From Aphodousia faecalis (GTDB taxonomy: Bacteria; Pseudomonadota; Gammaproteobacteria; Burkholderiales; Burkholderiaceae_F), in assembly GCA_018712705.1 (NCBI GenBank), contig DVGM01000065.1, positions 1-61,392 of the forward strand: 61,392 nucleotides of DNA, in the 5' to 3' direction. The notes under the pieces were generated by a model. That model saw only the letters and a program-made list of their open reading frames with translations, was not told the DNA's origin and ran no database searches. The position numbers and the translations under genes were made by a program. This document shows, one piece after another, positions 26,240-35,056 of the stretch (position 1 is the stretch's first letter; every line of letters starts with the position of its first letter).

Positions 26240-26329
26240 TCAGTTTACAACTATTTTGTCTAGTTTAAGACTTTATTGTCATAGTTTAGATCTATTTTGT
26301 TCGGTTTAAGACTTTATTGTCCGCCCACA
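26240..26329 (-). repeat. Tn7 right end with four overlapping TnsB sites
   Basis: Reading inward from 26,329 the end begins TGTGGGCGGACAATAAAG. Four sites start about 21 bases apart at 26,321, 26,302, 26,280 and 26,260 with alternating GACAATAAAG and GA(A)CAAAATAG cores. Four close-packed sites over 90 bases is the known Tn7R arrangement. Confidence 0.93.
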
Positions 26330-26334
26330 GGGGC
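26330..26334. repeat. Tn7 target-site duplication, right copy
   Basis: GGGGC follows the right terminal CCGCCCACA and equals the left copy at 11,883-11,887. Its centre is 24 bases beyond the last base of the glmS stop codon. Confidence 0.97.
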
Positions 26335-26355
26335 TTTTTATTATCTTGGCAATGG

Positions 26356-28182
26356 TTACTCGACAGTAACGCTCTTAGCCAAATTACGCGGTTTATCCAC
26401 ATCGTTACCACGAATAAAGGCCGTGTGGTAAGCCAACAGCTGCAACGGGATCACGTGCAAAATCGGCGAAAGCGGTCCGTAGTTTTCCGGCATTCGAATA
26501 ACGTGAATGTGTTCGCTCGATTCCAAACCGGTATCTGCGTCGGCAAATACATAAAGTTCGCCCTTACGCGCTTCCACTTCTTTCATATTACTCTTGAGTT
26601 TTTCCAGCAATTCATCGTTCGGAGCCACCGTTACAACAGGGATAGACTCATCGACCAAGGCAAGCGGACCGTGTTTGAGTTCACCGGCAGGATAAGCTTC
26701 CGCATGAATGTAAGAAATTTCTTTTAATTTCAAAGCACCTTCAAGAGCGATCGGATAGTGAATACCGCGTCCCAAGAACAAAGCGTGCTGTTTGCTCGCA
26801 AAACGCTGAGCCCAGGCGATCACTTGAGGTTCCAGAGCCAATACCGCACTCACGGCCTTGGGCACATGGCGCAAAAGCTTCATGTATTGGTCTTCATCTT
26901 CAGCAGACAAGCGTCCCTTGACCTTTGCCAAGCACAATGTCAGTAAAAAGAGCGCTGTTAATTGCGTGGTAAAGGCTTTCGTGGAGGCCACACCGATTTC
27001 TACACCCGCGCGCGTGATGTAACGCAAGAGACTTTCTCGAACCATGGCACTCGTGGAAACATTGCAAATTGTCAGCGTCTGTGTCATTCCCAAGTCTCGT
27101 GCATGCTTTAATGCCGCTAACGTATCGGCCGTTTCACCGGATTGAGAAATAGTGACAACAAGAGTCTTCGGATCCGGAACGCTCTTACGGTAGCGATACT
27201 CACTAGCGATTTCCACATCACAAGGAATGCCCGCGATGCCTTCAATCCAGTACTTGGAAGTCAAGGCCGCATAGTAACTGGTTCCGCAAGCGACCATTAA
27301 AACACGGTGAATATCTTTGAAAACTTCCCCGGCCTTTTCGCCAAAAAGAGTTGGCGTTACTTCGCCCACAGCCTCAAGCGTATCGGCAATGGCTCGCGGT
27401 TGCTCAAAGATTTCCTTTTGCATGTAATGACGATACGGTCCTAACTCCACGGCATTGCTAAACGCTTCCATTTGGCGAACTTCTCTTTCAACCGGGATAA
27501 ACTCCGTCCCTTGATGAGAGTAGATTTGATAGCCTTGCGGCAGCAAATCCGCCACGTCACCGTCTTCCAGATAAATAAAACGGTCTGTTTCGCCGGCAAG
27601 CGCCATCGTGTCGGAGGCAGCAAACATCTCACCATCGCCCACCCCTAAAACCAAGGGGGAACCTTGGCGGGCCACAACGATACGATGGGGATCTTCCTTA
27701 CAGAAAACCGCAATAGCGTAGGCCCCGCGTACACGATTTAAAGCCGCTTGCACGGCTCCCAACAAATCGCCTTTGTAATTATCACGAACCAAGTGGGCTA
27801 AGACTTCTGTATCGGTTTGACTGGAGAACTGAACGCCTTTGGCGGCCAACTCCTCACGGATTTCCTCATAGTTTTCAATAATACCGTTATGAATCAAGGC
27901 GATTTGGTCACCGGAAAAATGCGGATGCGCATTGCAAACCAACGGTTCGCCGTGCGTAGCCCAACGAGTGTGAGCGATTCCTAAAAAGCCTTGCAACTGA
28001 TCCTTATTGATTTGTTCAGAGAGCTCGGAGACACGCGAGACGCTTCTGACACGCTTTAGGCCCTGATTCCAAACGGCCACACCGCAGCTGTCATAACCGC
28101 GATACTCAAGACGTTTTAATCCTTGAACCAAAAGCGGCACCACATTCCGATGTTTAGAAGTCGCAGCAACAATACCGCACAT
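26356..28182 (-). CDS. glmS: Glucosamine-6-phosphate synthase GlmS
   Basis: This 608-residue cytoplasmic enzyme converts fructose-6-phosphate and glutamine to glucosamine-6-phosphate, the first step to UDP-GlcNAc for peptidoglycan and LPS. The start is placed at the ATG before CGIV because the mature N-terminal Cys is the glutaminase nucleophile; 17 extra upstream codons were rejected. A glutaminase domain (1-240) is followed by two SIS domains. The last residues, DVDKPRNLAKSVTVE, are coded by the TnsD-binding part of attTn7 and are nearly the same as in E. coli. It lies 23 bases after glmU. Its terminator has been split by Tn7. Confidence 0.97.
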   Translation of the reverse strand: MCGIVAATSKHRNVVPLLVQGLKRLEYRGYDSCGVAVWNQGLKRVRSVSRVSELSEQINKDQLQGFLGIAHTRWATHGEPLVCNAHPHFSGDQIALIHNGIIENYEEIREELAAKGVQFSSQTDTEVLAHLVRDNYKGDLLGAVQAALNRVRGAYAIAVFCKEDPHRIVVARQGSPLVLGVGDGEMFAASDTMALAGETDRFIYLEDGDVADLLPQGYQIYSHQGTEFIPVEREVRQMEAFSNAVELGPYRHYMQKEIFEQPRAIADTLEAVGEVTPTLFGEKAGEVFKDIHRVLMVACGTSYYAALTSKYWIEGIAGIPCDVEIASEYRYRKSVPDPKTLVVTISQSGETADTLAALKHARDLGMTQTLTICNVSTSAMVRESLLRYITRAGVEIGVASTKAFTTQLTALFLLTLCLAKVKGRLSAEDEDQYMKLLRHVPKAVSAVLALEPQVIAWAQRFASKQHALFLGRGIHYPIALEGALKLKEISYIHAEAYPAGELKHGPLALVDESIPVVTVAPNDELLEKLKSNMKEVEARKGELYVFADADTGLESSEHIHVIRMPENYGPLSPILHVIPLQLLAYHTAFIRGNDVDKPRNLAKSVTVE

Positions 28183-28205
28183 GATATTTTCCTTTATTGC
28201 TAAAT

Positions 28206-29564
28206 TTACTTGTTTTTCGTCGGACGTTTCCAACCTTTAATGGTCATCTGGCGTGCTCGGGCAATCGTCAATTCACCATCCGGAGCATTCTTGGTAAGGG
28301 TTGTCCCCGCTCCAAGCGTCGCCCCTTTGCCAACTGTCACCGGCGCGACAAGTTGCGTATCCGAACCAATAAAAGCGTCATCCAAAATCGTGGTTCTGAA
28401 TTTATTGACACCGTCGTAGTTACATGTAATGGTTCCGGCACCGATATTAACCCGTGCCCCCATATCGGTATCACCAATATACGATAAGTGGTTTACTTTA
28501 CTGCCCAGACCAACCACGGATTTCTTAATTTCAACAAAGTTGCCGATATGCGTTTGATCGGCCAAAGTCGTTCCCGGACGCAGGCGGCTGTACGGTCCCA
28601 AACGAGCCTCTTTACCTACCTGTGCGCCATCAAAGTGGCAAAACGGCAGGATTTCTGTTCCTTCGCCGATCTCAACGTCTTTGAGCACACAATAGGCGCC
28701 GACTCGTACCCCGTCTCCTAACACAACCTTACCGCTAAAAATGCAGCCCACATCAATTGTGACATCTTTTCCGCAGACCAATTCACCCCGAACGTCAATG
28801 CGATCAGGATCAATCAGGGTAACGCCGTCATTCATCAAACGCAGCGCATTATCTTTCTGATAGGCTCGCTCAAGAGCAGCCAATTGGACCTTATTGTTAA
28901 CGCCTTCGACTTCCGTAGCTGTCTGTGCCGTCGCTGAATTAACAGCGACTGCCTCAGAGACCGCACGAGCAATGACATCAGTCAGATAGTATTCGCCCTG
29001 CGCGTTTTCATTACCCAACTCATTGAGCCAACGCTCCAGATACCGAGTCGGCAGCACCATAATGCCTGTGTTAACTTCATTAATGGCACGCTGTTCATCG
29101 GTAGCGTCTTTTTCTTCCACAATGGCACAAACGGCACCGTCTTGACGAACAATTCGACCATACCCCCTGGGGTTATCTAAACGAACAGTTAAAAGTCCGA
29201 CTCCACTGCCGGCTGCTTGGACCAAATTTTTCAGCGTCTCTGGGCGAATCAACGGCACATCCCCCAAAAGCACTAAAGTGGGTTCACTTTGATCACAGTA
29301 CGGCAATGCTTGGAGCAATGCATGCCCCGTTCCCAACTGCTCGGCTTGTAAAGCAAAAGTGATATCTTCGTCTTTTTCAAAATACGCTTTTACTGCCTCG
29401 GCACCGTGGCCAATGACAACGATTAAGCGATTATTGGAACCTAAAAGACGGGCTTTTTCAATGACATGCTCGAGCATGGGCTTGTCAGCAAGGGGCTGAA
29501 GCACTTTCGGCAGACGCGAACGCATCCGCTTACCCATGCCGGCGGCAAGAATAACGATATTCAT
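28206..29564 (-). CDS. glmU: Bifunctional GlmU (GlcN-1-P acetyltransferase / GlcNAc-1-P uridylyltransferase)
   Basis: This 452-residue enzyme makes UDP-GlcNAc from GlcN-1-P, acetyl-CoA and UTP in the cytoplasm. The N-terminal uridylyltransferase domain has the signature LAAGMGKRMRSRLPKVL (residues 6-22). The C-terminal left-handed beta-helix (about 250-430) shows hexapeptide repeats and the acetyltransferase residues in RLRPG, IGNFVEIKKS and NYDG. With glmS 23 bases downstream it forms a compact operon for the UDP-GlcNAc pathway. Confidence 0.97.
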   Translation of the reverse strand: MNIVILAAGMGKRMRSRLPKVLQPLADKPMLEHVIEKARLLGSNNRLIVVIGHGAEAVKAYFEKDEDITFALQAEQLGTGHALLQALPYCDQSEPTLVLLGDVPLIRPETLKNLVQAAGSGVGLLTVRLDNPRGYGRIVRQDGAVCAIVEEKDATDEQRAINEVNTGIMVLPTRYLERWLNELGNENAQGEYYLTDVIARAVSEAVAVNSATAQTATEVEGVNNKVQLAALERAYQKDNALRLMNDGVTLIDPDRIDVRGELVCGKDVTIDVGCIFSGKVVLGDGVRVGAYCVLKDVEIGEGTEILPFCHFDGAQVGKEARLGPYSRLRPGTTLADQTHIGNFVEIKKSVVGLGSKVNHLSYIGDTDMGARVNIGAGTITCNYDGVNKFRTTILDDAFIGSDTQLVAPVTVGKGATLGAGTTLTKNAPDGELTIARARQMTIKGWKRPTKNK

Positions 29565-29654
29565 AAAATGACTTTTAGTATAGATATGTCAATTAACCGT
29601 ATTGTACTCGATTCGTTCTCTGCACTTCTGAGTAGACAAGACCAGAAACAAAAT

Positions 29655-29678
29655 GGGCCACATTAAAAAATGCAGCCC
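29655..29678. terminator. Hairpin downstream of the Tim44-like gene
   Basis: On the minus strand GGGC-TG-CATT and AATG-TG-GCCC form a stem with two wobble pairs around a TTTT loop, followed by ATTTTG. It lies 29 bases past the gene's stop. A T-rich stretch also follows on the plus strand. Strength is moderate. Confidence 0.55.
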
Positions 29679-29706
29679 TTTGTTTTTTAAAGACGTAGTG
29701 TGCGAT

Positions 29707-30672
29707 TTACGCTTCGGATTCCTGGTGAATACCAGCCAAAAGCCAACCGCCCTGACCGTGAACGGGTTTGGTCAAAATCCACGTTTCATCCACGCGTTCA
29801 GCTTCGCCACTCACATTTAACGTCCCATCAAAATGAACACCAGCAAGGTACTCTTCACCATCGCGCACAATTCCACGGAAGTCTGACTTCAACGTCACAA
29901 TTTCAGTCTGATAATCCTGTGCTCCCCGTTCACGCAACTGATGGGTAACGGTACGGAATACTTCATCGGTCGTAAAGTCAGAAAGCGACGTCACATTACC
30001 AGTATCCCAAGCCTTTTGCATCTTAGCGAAATTGGCCTCTGCCACTTTCAAGAACTGCTCCACGTCAAAATCGGCCGGCAGTTCCACTTTTTGAGCAGAA
30101 GTCGGATTGTTAAGTTCATCCAGAACGCTTCCTGCCATGGGAGAAGAACCACTGAAAGTGCTCTGCGAGCTCTGCGGCTCCGAAGAGGCATAATCGTAGC
30201 AGCTTTGCATGGGATCTTGGCGAGAAGCTTCAGCGGAATGCCCCGGCATTCCCGCAGGCCTACGTTTCACGAGGAACAATCCCAAAAGCATTCTGATAAC
30301 GTAAAACGCCACAAGCGCCATTAAAGCAATCATCAAAAATTGGGCAAAGCCTTCACCAAGACCCAAGGCATGGGCCAAAGCGGTAATACCTAATGCGGCG
30401 GCCAAACCCATCAACATGCCACGCATGGGGCTGGGAGCTGCGGTTTGAGGACGCGGCTGCTGAGCAGGAGCGGCCTGTTGTTGACGTTGTTGCTGCTGGG
30501 GATTAACACGTTGTTGGTTAATGCCCGCCGAAGGCGCCGGTGTTGCCTTCTGAAGCGTGGGGGCGGAACGGCCGAAACTCATACCGCCTCCGAAACGTCT
30601 GGCCGCATCAGCAGAAACTGACAGCGACATCATGGTCAAACCAATCGCTAAAATCGCAATCCATTTTTTCAT
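29707..30672 (-). CDS. Tim44-like domain inner-membrane protein
   Basis: This 321-residue protein starts MKKWIAILAIGL; the five codons before it lack family support. After a cleavable signal or membrane segment (about 1-24) comes a Pro/Gln-rich linker with QQQQRQQQAAPAQQ, two hydrophobic helices (about 80-130), and a C-terminal Tim44-like domain (about 185-321) ending with GGWLLAGIHQ. In Burkholderiales this protein is regularly found between ubiE and the ubiquinone accessory genes; its role is not established. It lies 67 bases after ubiE, probably in the same transcript. Confidence 0.82.
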   Translation of the reverse strand: MKKWIAILAIGLTMMSLSVSADAARRFGGGMSFGRSAPTLQKATPAPSAGINQQRVNPQQQQRQQQAAPAQQPRPQTAAPSPMRGMLMGLAAALGITALAHALGLGEGFAQFLMIALMALVAFYVIRMLLGLFLVKRRPAGMPGHSAEASRQDPMQSCYDYASSEPQSSQSTFSGSSPMAGSVLDELNNPTSAQKVELPADFDVEQFLKVAEANFAKMQKAWDTGNVTSLSDFTTDEVFRTVTHQLRERGAQDYQTEIVTLKSDFRGIVRDGEEYLAGVHFDGTLNVSGEAERVDETWILTKPVHGQGGWLLAGIHQESEA

Positions 30673-30739
30673 TGAGAAAAACTCCAAAAGACCTGAAACA
30701 AAATCCTCTTCAGGTTAAGAGGGCAAACTTATTGCTCGA

Positions 30740-31495
30740 CTACTTTATCGGTTTTCTACCGATATGCAAGGCACAAACACCAAATGTTAAATTGTGCCAA
30801 TGAACATCTTCAAGACCGGCCGTGCGCATCATTTCGGCCAACACGGGCTGACTCGGATGCATACGGATTGACTCCGGCAAATAACGGTAACTCTCACTGT
30901 CGCCGGATATCTTTCCACCCAACCAGGGCATCAGACGGAAAGAATAAAAGTCATAAAACGGCGCCAGTAATTTGTTAATTTTGGAAAATTCCAAAACCAT
31001 CACTTTGCCGCCCGGTTTGCACACTCTTTGCATTTCACTGAGTGCGCGATCCTTATGCGTCATATTGCGCAAGCCAAAACTGACCATCACCACGTGAAAC
31101 GTATCATCCGGGAAAGGCAACTTTTCGCAGTCGCATTGAACAACCGGCATGTCAAATCCGGCCTCACGCATACGCTTTGCTCCGATACTCAGCATGGAGC
31201 GGTTAATATCCGTCGGCCAAACCTCGCCATCGCGACCCACGAGCTTAGCAAACTGAAGCGAAAGGTCCGCGGTTCCAGCCGCCAAGTCCAGAACTTTCAT
31301 CCCGCGGGCCACATCGGCTTTATGAATGGCATATCGCTTCCAGAGACGATGCATTCCAAAAGACAAAACATCATTCATTAAGTCATATTTGGGAGCGACC
31401 GAATCAAATACTTCCCTGACTTGTTTAGCCTTATCTTCTTCTGCAATGCGTTTAAAACCGAAGTCGGTTTCGTGGCGGTTATTTTCCTGAGACAT
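30740..31495 (-). CDS. ubiE: Ubiquinone/menaquinone C-methyltransferase UbiE
   Basis: This 251-residue SAM-dependent methyltransferase acts on the demethylated quinone ring in ubiquinone and menaquinone synthesis. The SAM-binding motif I is VLDLAAGTADLS (about 70-81), with family motifs YDLMNDVLSFGMHRLWK near the N-terminus and SFGLRNMTHKDRAL and MVLEFSK later. It begins 1 base after the DUF971 gene ends and precedes the Tim44-like gene, an arrangement typical of Burkholderiales. Confidence 0.95.
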   Translation of the reverse strand: MSQENNRHETDFGFKRIAEEDKAKQVREVFDSVAPKYDLMNDVLSFGMHRLWKRYAIHKADVARGMKVLDLAAGTADLSLQFAKLVGRDGEVWPTDINRSMLSIGAKRMREAGFDMPVVQCDCEKLPFPDDTFHVVMVSFGLRNMTHKDRALSEMQRVCKPGGKVMVLEFSKINKLLAPFYDFYSFRLMPWLGGKISGDSESYRYLPESIRMHPSQPVLAEMMRTAGLEDVHWHNLTFGVCALHIGRKPIK

Positions 31496-31496
31496 A

Positions 31497-31904
31497 TCAG
31501 TGGTGACAAGTTTTCTTTAACGGTAATTCAAACGGCTTGTTTCTGGGATCATCGGGCTCTCGGCTCGCCCCAAGCTCCCCCAGTCGAGCCAAGTAATTTT
31601 CCCACAAGGCCTCTTTATCGACTGCAAGTTTTCTCAAATAATCCCAGTCGTAATAACCCGAATCATGGCCGTCTGAAAAAACTATTTTGATCGCATACAA
31701 CCCGACAGGCTCTATTGCAACAATACTGACTTCACGTTTTCCGACCGGAAGTCTTGCCTGATCAGGCGTATGTCCCTGCACCTCAGCCGAAGGACTCAAT
31801 ACCCTCAAAAATTCCGCCGGCAACCGAAAGTTTTCTCCATTCTCGTAGGTGAGCTCCAACTCTCGGGATTGACGGTGATAGGCAATATCTACAGGGACAA
31901 ACAT
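31497..31904 (-). CDS. DUF971 (GBBH-like N-terminal domain) protein
   Basis: This 135-residue single-domain protein has the DUF971 pattern: IAYHRQSRELELTYENGENFRLPAEFLRVLSPSAEVQGH, then a central VGLYAIKIVFSDGHDSGYYDWDYLRKL. The GHDSGIY/F-W..L signature is conserved. The fold occurs at the N-terminus of gamma-butyrobetaine hydroxylases and as a free protein in Fe-S cluster contexts. It directly precedes ubiE (1-base gap), as in most betaproteobacteria. Exact function is not known. Confidence 0.88.
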   Translation of the reverse strand: MFVPVDIAYHRQSRELELTYENGENFRLPAEFLRVLSPSAEVQGHTPDQARLPVGKREVSIVAIEPVGLYAIKIVFSDGHDSGYYDWDYLRKLAVDKEALWENYLARLGELGASREPDDPRNKPFELPLKKTCHH

Positions 31905-31929
31905 GGCTTTTTTGCCAACTATTGTTAGG

Positions 31930-32004
31930 TGGTACCTCCGACAGGAATCGAACCTGTGACGCGACCTTCGGAGGGTCGCATGATATCCACTTCACCACGG
32001 AGGC
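31930..32004 (-). tRNA. tRNA-Arg (anticodon CCG)
   Basis: On the minus strand the acceptor GCCTCCG pairs with CGGAGGT (one G-U). The D arm contains GTGGATA, the anticodon stem CGACC/GGTCG encloses the loop CTCCGAA (anticodon CCG, reading CGG), and the T arm ACAGG-TTCGAAT-CCTGT is perfect. Discriminator A and an encoded CCA end at 31,930. It lies between the DUF971 gene and the autotransporter gene. Confidence 0.95.
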
Positions 32005-32069
32005 AGGAATTGCAGATTATAAAGGACTTTTTGTTAAACGAATGACGACTGTCTCGTAATTAAGTGTAA

Positions 32070-33023
32070 TTAAAAACGGTATCGGGCCGAGCAACTTAAT
32101 CGGGTGTGATCCTGATACTCCCGTCCGAAAGTCTTCTCTGCTTCAATAGAGGCCGTAATTCGATCATCAACCTGATAATCAGCGCCGAAACTCGCCCGTC
32201 CCCATGTGTTAAACACAGAATCGGTAAACGTTTGTCTATCTTGAGCTTGCAAATACCGCCCCGAAACGCGTCCTAAAAGATCCCGATAGTAGCCTAACAA
32301 AAAATAGGTGGAAGCGGATTCGCCCAATGTCACTTCACTTTTTAACCTTAAGGCCACAACGAAATTCTCTATTGCATCGTATTGAACATCGGTTTTATGA
32401 ATTTCCATGCCTTCCGAACCCAGACGGCTGTAAGTCAAACGAACTTGCGGATCCAGAACCACCCGAGACCAAGGCGTCATACGTCGACCGTACTCTGCCC
32501 CAAGGTAAAGTCCCTGCATGGAATTTTCTTCTTTTGCTCCGGAAAACAAACTCTTGAGGCGCAGCACACCAAGCTTTAATAGTCCGCCGACATAAGAGCC
32601 GTCCTCCCAACGATAGGTTCCGTAAACACTTGCTCCCATCGTTTCGGTTGCAGAAGATCCTTGCGTGTAATAGGACGAGCCTTTGCCAAAATCCATAGTA
32701 CTGCCAAGAATCAAGTGATCTGAAAACTGATGATCCACTCCCAGCAAAACAAAACGGTGATCACAACTCATCTCGCCTTGTTCCCAATTTTGGTACCGCT
32801 TGACGGACCACCGTCCTGCCTGATCAGCATCGTTTCTGACAGCATCCATCCGTTCATAAAGATGGCGCATACCGCTGCGCCGCCAGGTCAAAGAATTTGA
32901 CAATGCGACTTCCTTGGCGCCGAGCATTGAGGTGGACTCGGGTTGGCTTTCAGAGGCAAAGGCAACGCCCATGAGACAAAAGACCGACACCGCTACTAAA
33001 GACTTATTGAGCAATTTCATCAT
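32070..33023 (-). CDS. Stand-alone autotransporter-type outer-membrane beta-barrel
   Basis: This protein of about 317 residues has a signal peptide (MMKLLNKSLVAVSVFCLMG to about AFA) and then only a translocator-like domain. It shows a linker helix (LTWRRSGMRHLYERMDAVR), alternating beta strands through residues 85-317, and a C-terminal aromatic signature ending RYRF as recognised by the BAM complex. No passenger domain is present. The start codon overlaps the priA stop (TGATG), implying coupled translation. Such barrels are abundant in Sutterellaceae. Its partner, if any, is not visible here. Confidence 0.78.
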   Translation of the reverse strand: MMKLLNKSLVAVSVFCLMGVAFASESQPESTSMLGAKEVALSNSLTWRRSGMRHLYERMDAVRNDADQAGRWSVKRYQNWEQGEMSCDHRFVLLGVDHQFSDHLILGSTMDFGKGSSYYTQGSSATETMGASVYGTYRWEDGSYVGGLLKLGVLRLKSLFSGAKEENSMQGLYLGAEYGRRMTPWSRVVLDPQVRLTYSRLGSEGMEIHKTDVQYDAIENFVVALRLKSEVTLGESASTYFLLGYYRDLLGRVSGRYLQAQDRQTFTDSVFNTWGRASFGADYQVDDRITASIEAEKTFGREYQDHTRLSCSARYRF

Positions 33024-35056
33024 ACGTCGATGGGATCCACATCCATTGTCCAATGAACCGATGAGCGTATTTCACTGAGCGCCCGATACCATTGTTTTAA
33101 AAACAGCCCCATAGCTCCCCTTGAAGAGGCCTCTACCAATAGTTGACCGCGTTCCTTGTCCGCCACCTTCATCACGGCCATGGGGATCGGATCATAGATG
33201 ACAACCTGTTGATTGACTTGAGCCGCCAAAATATCCTCGCCCAGCCTCAGGGCTTGCGATAAAAACTCAAGAACCTTATCGATTTTGACATCATCAGCCA
33301 ATAAAAGTGCCTGGCAAACGAAAGGAACCGTGTTTTCAGCCTTTCGAATTGCCAAAAGGGAGTCTGCATAACGGCAGTAGTTCTGTTCGGCCAACGCCGC
33401 AAACAGTTCCCTGTCACCAAAACGACTTTGAACAATCATGCGGGCCGGCAAACCAAAGCGGCCGGCACGACCGGCGACTTGCATTAAATTGGCAAACGCT
33501 CTTTCCTCGCTTCTGGGATTGGCACTTACCAACTGAGCATCAATATTGAGCACCACCACCAAGGAGACTTTTTGAAAATCGTGCCCCTTGGCCACCATTT
33601 GAGTACCGACCAAGATATCAACATCTCCGGCATGGACAGCATCAAAAGCCAACTTCGCTGCATTTTTTCGCTGTGTCGTGTCTCGATCTATTCTTAAAAT
33701 CCTCGCCTGTGGCCAGAGCTCTTCCAATGTTTCTTCAATTCTTTGCGTGCCGGCTCCCATTGGCTGCAAATCCACATTGCCGCAATCCGGACAGCGACTG
33801 TAAACAGGCGTGGACCACCCGCAGTGATGGCAAATCAGTTTCGCGTGAAACTTGTGATAAACCGCATAGGTTGAACAGTGAGGACACTTGGAGAGCCAAC
33901 CACAACTCGGACAGGTTAAAACAGGGGCATAACCTCGTCGATTTAAGAAAATGATGACTTGTTCATTTTTCTGAAGTGTCTCACTAATAGCGTCAATGAC
34001 TTCAGAACAAAGTCCTTTGACCAATTTCTGATTTTTGGGATTGACGACACTTAAAGTCGGCAGTTTCGCCCCTTGCACAGCCCGTTTACTCAAGGTTAAC
34101 AAGTGATAGCGACCGCTTTTAACTCTGCTCCAGGTCTCAAGCGATGGCGTTGCCGATCCTAACACAACCGCAATGCCACGCAATTGGGCCAATTTCACGG
34201 CCAAATCTCGAGCTGAATACCGGATTCCGTCACCGGCCTTATAAGACAAGTCGTGCTCTTCATCAACAATGATCAGATCAAGATCGGGCATGTCCGCAAA
34301 GATTGCCATGCGGGTACCAATCAATATTTGGACACGTTTTTCATGCGCTGCCAACCAGGCCCTGGCTCTTTCTCCATTGGCCAACCCCGAATGCAATGTA
34401 GCCATGGATCGGTCTGGGAAATGGCTCCTCACTCGTTCTTGTAGTTGTGGTGTCAAGTTGATTTCGGGAACAAGAAAAAGCACTTGTGCCTGTGGATTGA
34501 CCGAAAACACTCTTTCCATCATCCGCAGATAAACCTCTGTTTTCCCGCTGCCTGTCACACCGTGCAAAACAAAAGTTCGAAACCCTGAGCTTGCGGCTAA
34601 AGTTTCTACCGCTGCCGTCTGTTCATTGTTGAGTTGTAAAGCGGGAACTGCTTGACTGGTCTTTTTAAATTTAAATGGTTTTCTCAGCCTTTCCAAAGAC
34701 TGTTCATATTTAGGCCCGGGCTTACTGCGGAAAAATGGCGGTAAGGCAGCAATGGCCACTTCTCCCCAGGAGTGCTGATAGTAATCTGAAGCAAATTTCG
34801 TTAACTTCAGCCAGCTATCCCCCAACGCCTCAGTCTCATTGAGTAAACGAATGTAGCTTTTTTGTTTCTCTTCGGCGATATCCGTCTGATTGCTAACGCC
34901 AACAATAAGACCCACAGCCGAACGGTTACCAATGGGTACAACACAGCGGTCCCCTATCTTAGGGGACGTCCCTTCCATCACTTTGTAGGTCAACGGCGGC
35001 AATAAAGGAATATCCAGTGCCACACTGACAAAACGGGGGCTAGGCATTAACAACAA
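33020..35056 (-). CDS. priA: Primosomal helicase PriA
   Basis: This 678-residue SF2 helicase restarts collapsed replication forks and loads DnaB through the primosome. The N-terminal DNA-binding domain is followed by Walker A GVTGSGKT, the DEEH box (VDEEHDLSYK) and motif VI (QVAGRAGR). The paired zinc-binding modules lie between: CPSC, CPHC, CHHC and CPDC. The start may be MLLMPSP or the Met three codons on. Its end overlaps the autotransporter gene. Upstream is a 360-base gap with several DnaA boxes. Confidence 0.95.
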   Translation of the reverse strand: MLLMPSPRFVSVALDIPLLPPLTYKVMEGTSPKIGDRCVVPIGNRSAVGLIVGVSNQTDIAEEKQKSYIRLLNETEALGDSWLKLTKFASDYYQHSWGEVAIAALPPFFRSKPGPKYEQSLERLRKPFKFKKTSQAVPALQLNNEQTAAVETLAASSGFRTFVLHGVTGSGKTEVYLRMMERVFSVNPQAQVLFLVPEINLTPQLQERVRSHFPDRSMATLHSGLANGERARAWLAAHEKRVQILIGTRMAIFADMPDLDLIIVDEEHDLSYKAGDGIRYSARDLAVKLAQLRGIAVVLGSATPSLETWSRVKSGRYHLLTLSKRAVQGAKLPTLSVVNPKNQKLVKGLCSEVIDAISETLQKNEQVIIFLNRRGYAPVLTCPSCGWLSKCPHCSTYAVYHKFHAKLICHHCGWSTPVYSRCPDCGNVDLQPMGAGTQRIEETLEELWPQARILRIDRDTTQRKNAAKLAFDAVHAGDVDILVGTQMVAKGHDFQKVSLVVVLNIDAQLVSANPRSEERAFANLMQVAGRAGRFGLPARMIVQSRFGDRELFAALAEQNYCRYADSLLAIRKAENTVPFVCQALLLADDVKIDKVLEFLSQALRLGEDILAAQVNQQVVIYDPIPMAVMKVADKERGQLLVEASSRGAMGLFLKQWYRALSEIRSSVHWTMDVDPIDV

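Larger units (their letters stand above)
11888..26329. mobile_element. Complete Tn7 transposon with a class 2 integron
   Basis: This 14,442-bp element is bounded by TGTGGGCGGACAA and its inverse TTGTCCGCCCACA and flanked by the perfect duplication GGGGC. All five transposition proteins have canonical Tn7 lengths: TnsA 273, TnsB 702, TnsC 555, TnsD 508 and TnsE 538 residues. The right end faces glmS and the insertion centre lies about 24 bases after the glmS stop, exactly the TnsD-directed attTn7 position. Left to right it holds: left end, a brxA-like relic, inactive intI2, attI2, estX, sat2, aadA1, four ORFs, an IS256-family remnant, tnsE, D, C, B, A and the right end. It is slightly larger than textbook Tn7 (about 14.1 kb), in line with estX replacing dfrA1 as first cassette. 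Confidence 0.98.

Noticed and set aside
11888..26329. A CRISPR-associated Tn7-like element
   Set aside because: No cas genes or repeat-spacer array occur, and the element carries the standard TnsD and TnsE targeting proteins.
26393..26401. A perfect TTATCCACA DnaA box
   Set aside because: It lies within the glmS coding end (DVDKP), which is conserved for protein and attTn7 reasons, and stands alone.
30262..30278. A parS-like GTTTCACGAGGAAC in the Tim44-like gene
   Set aside because: At least three mismatches break the palindrome, and it is far from the parAB cluster.
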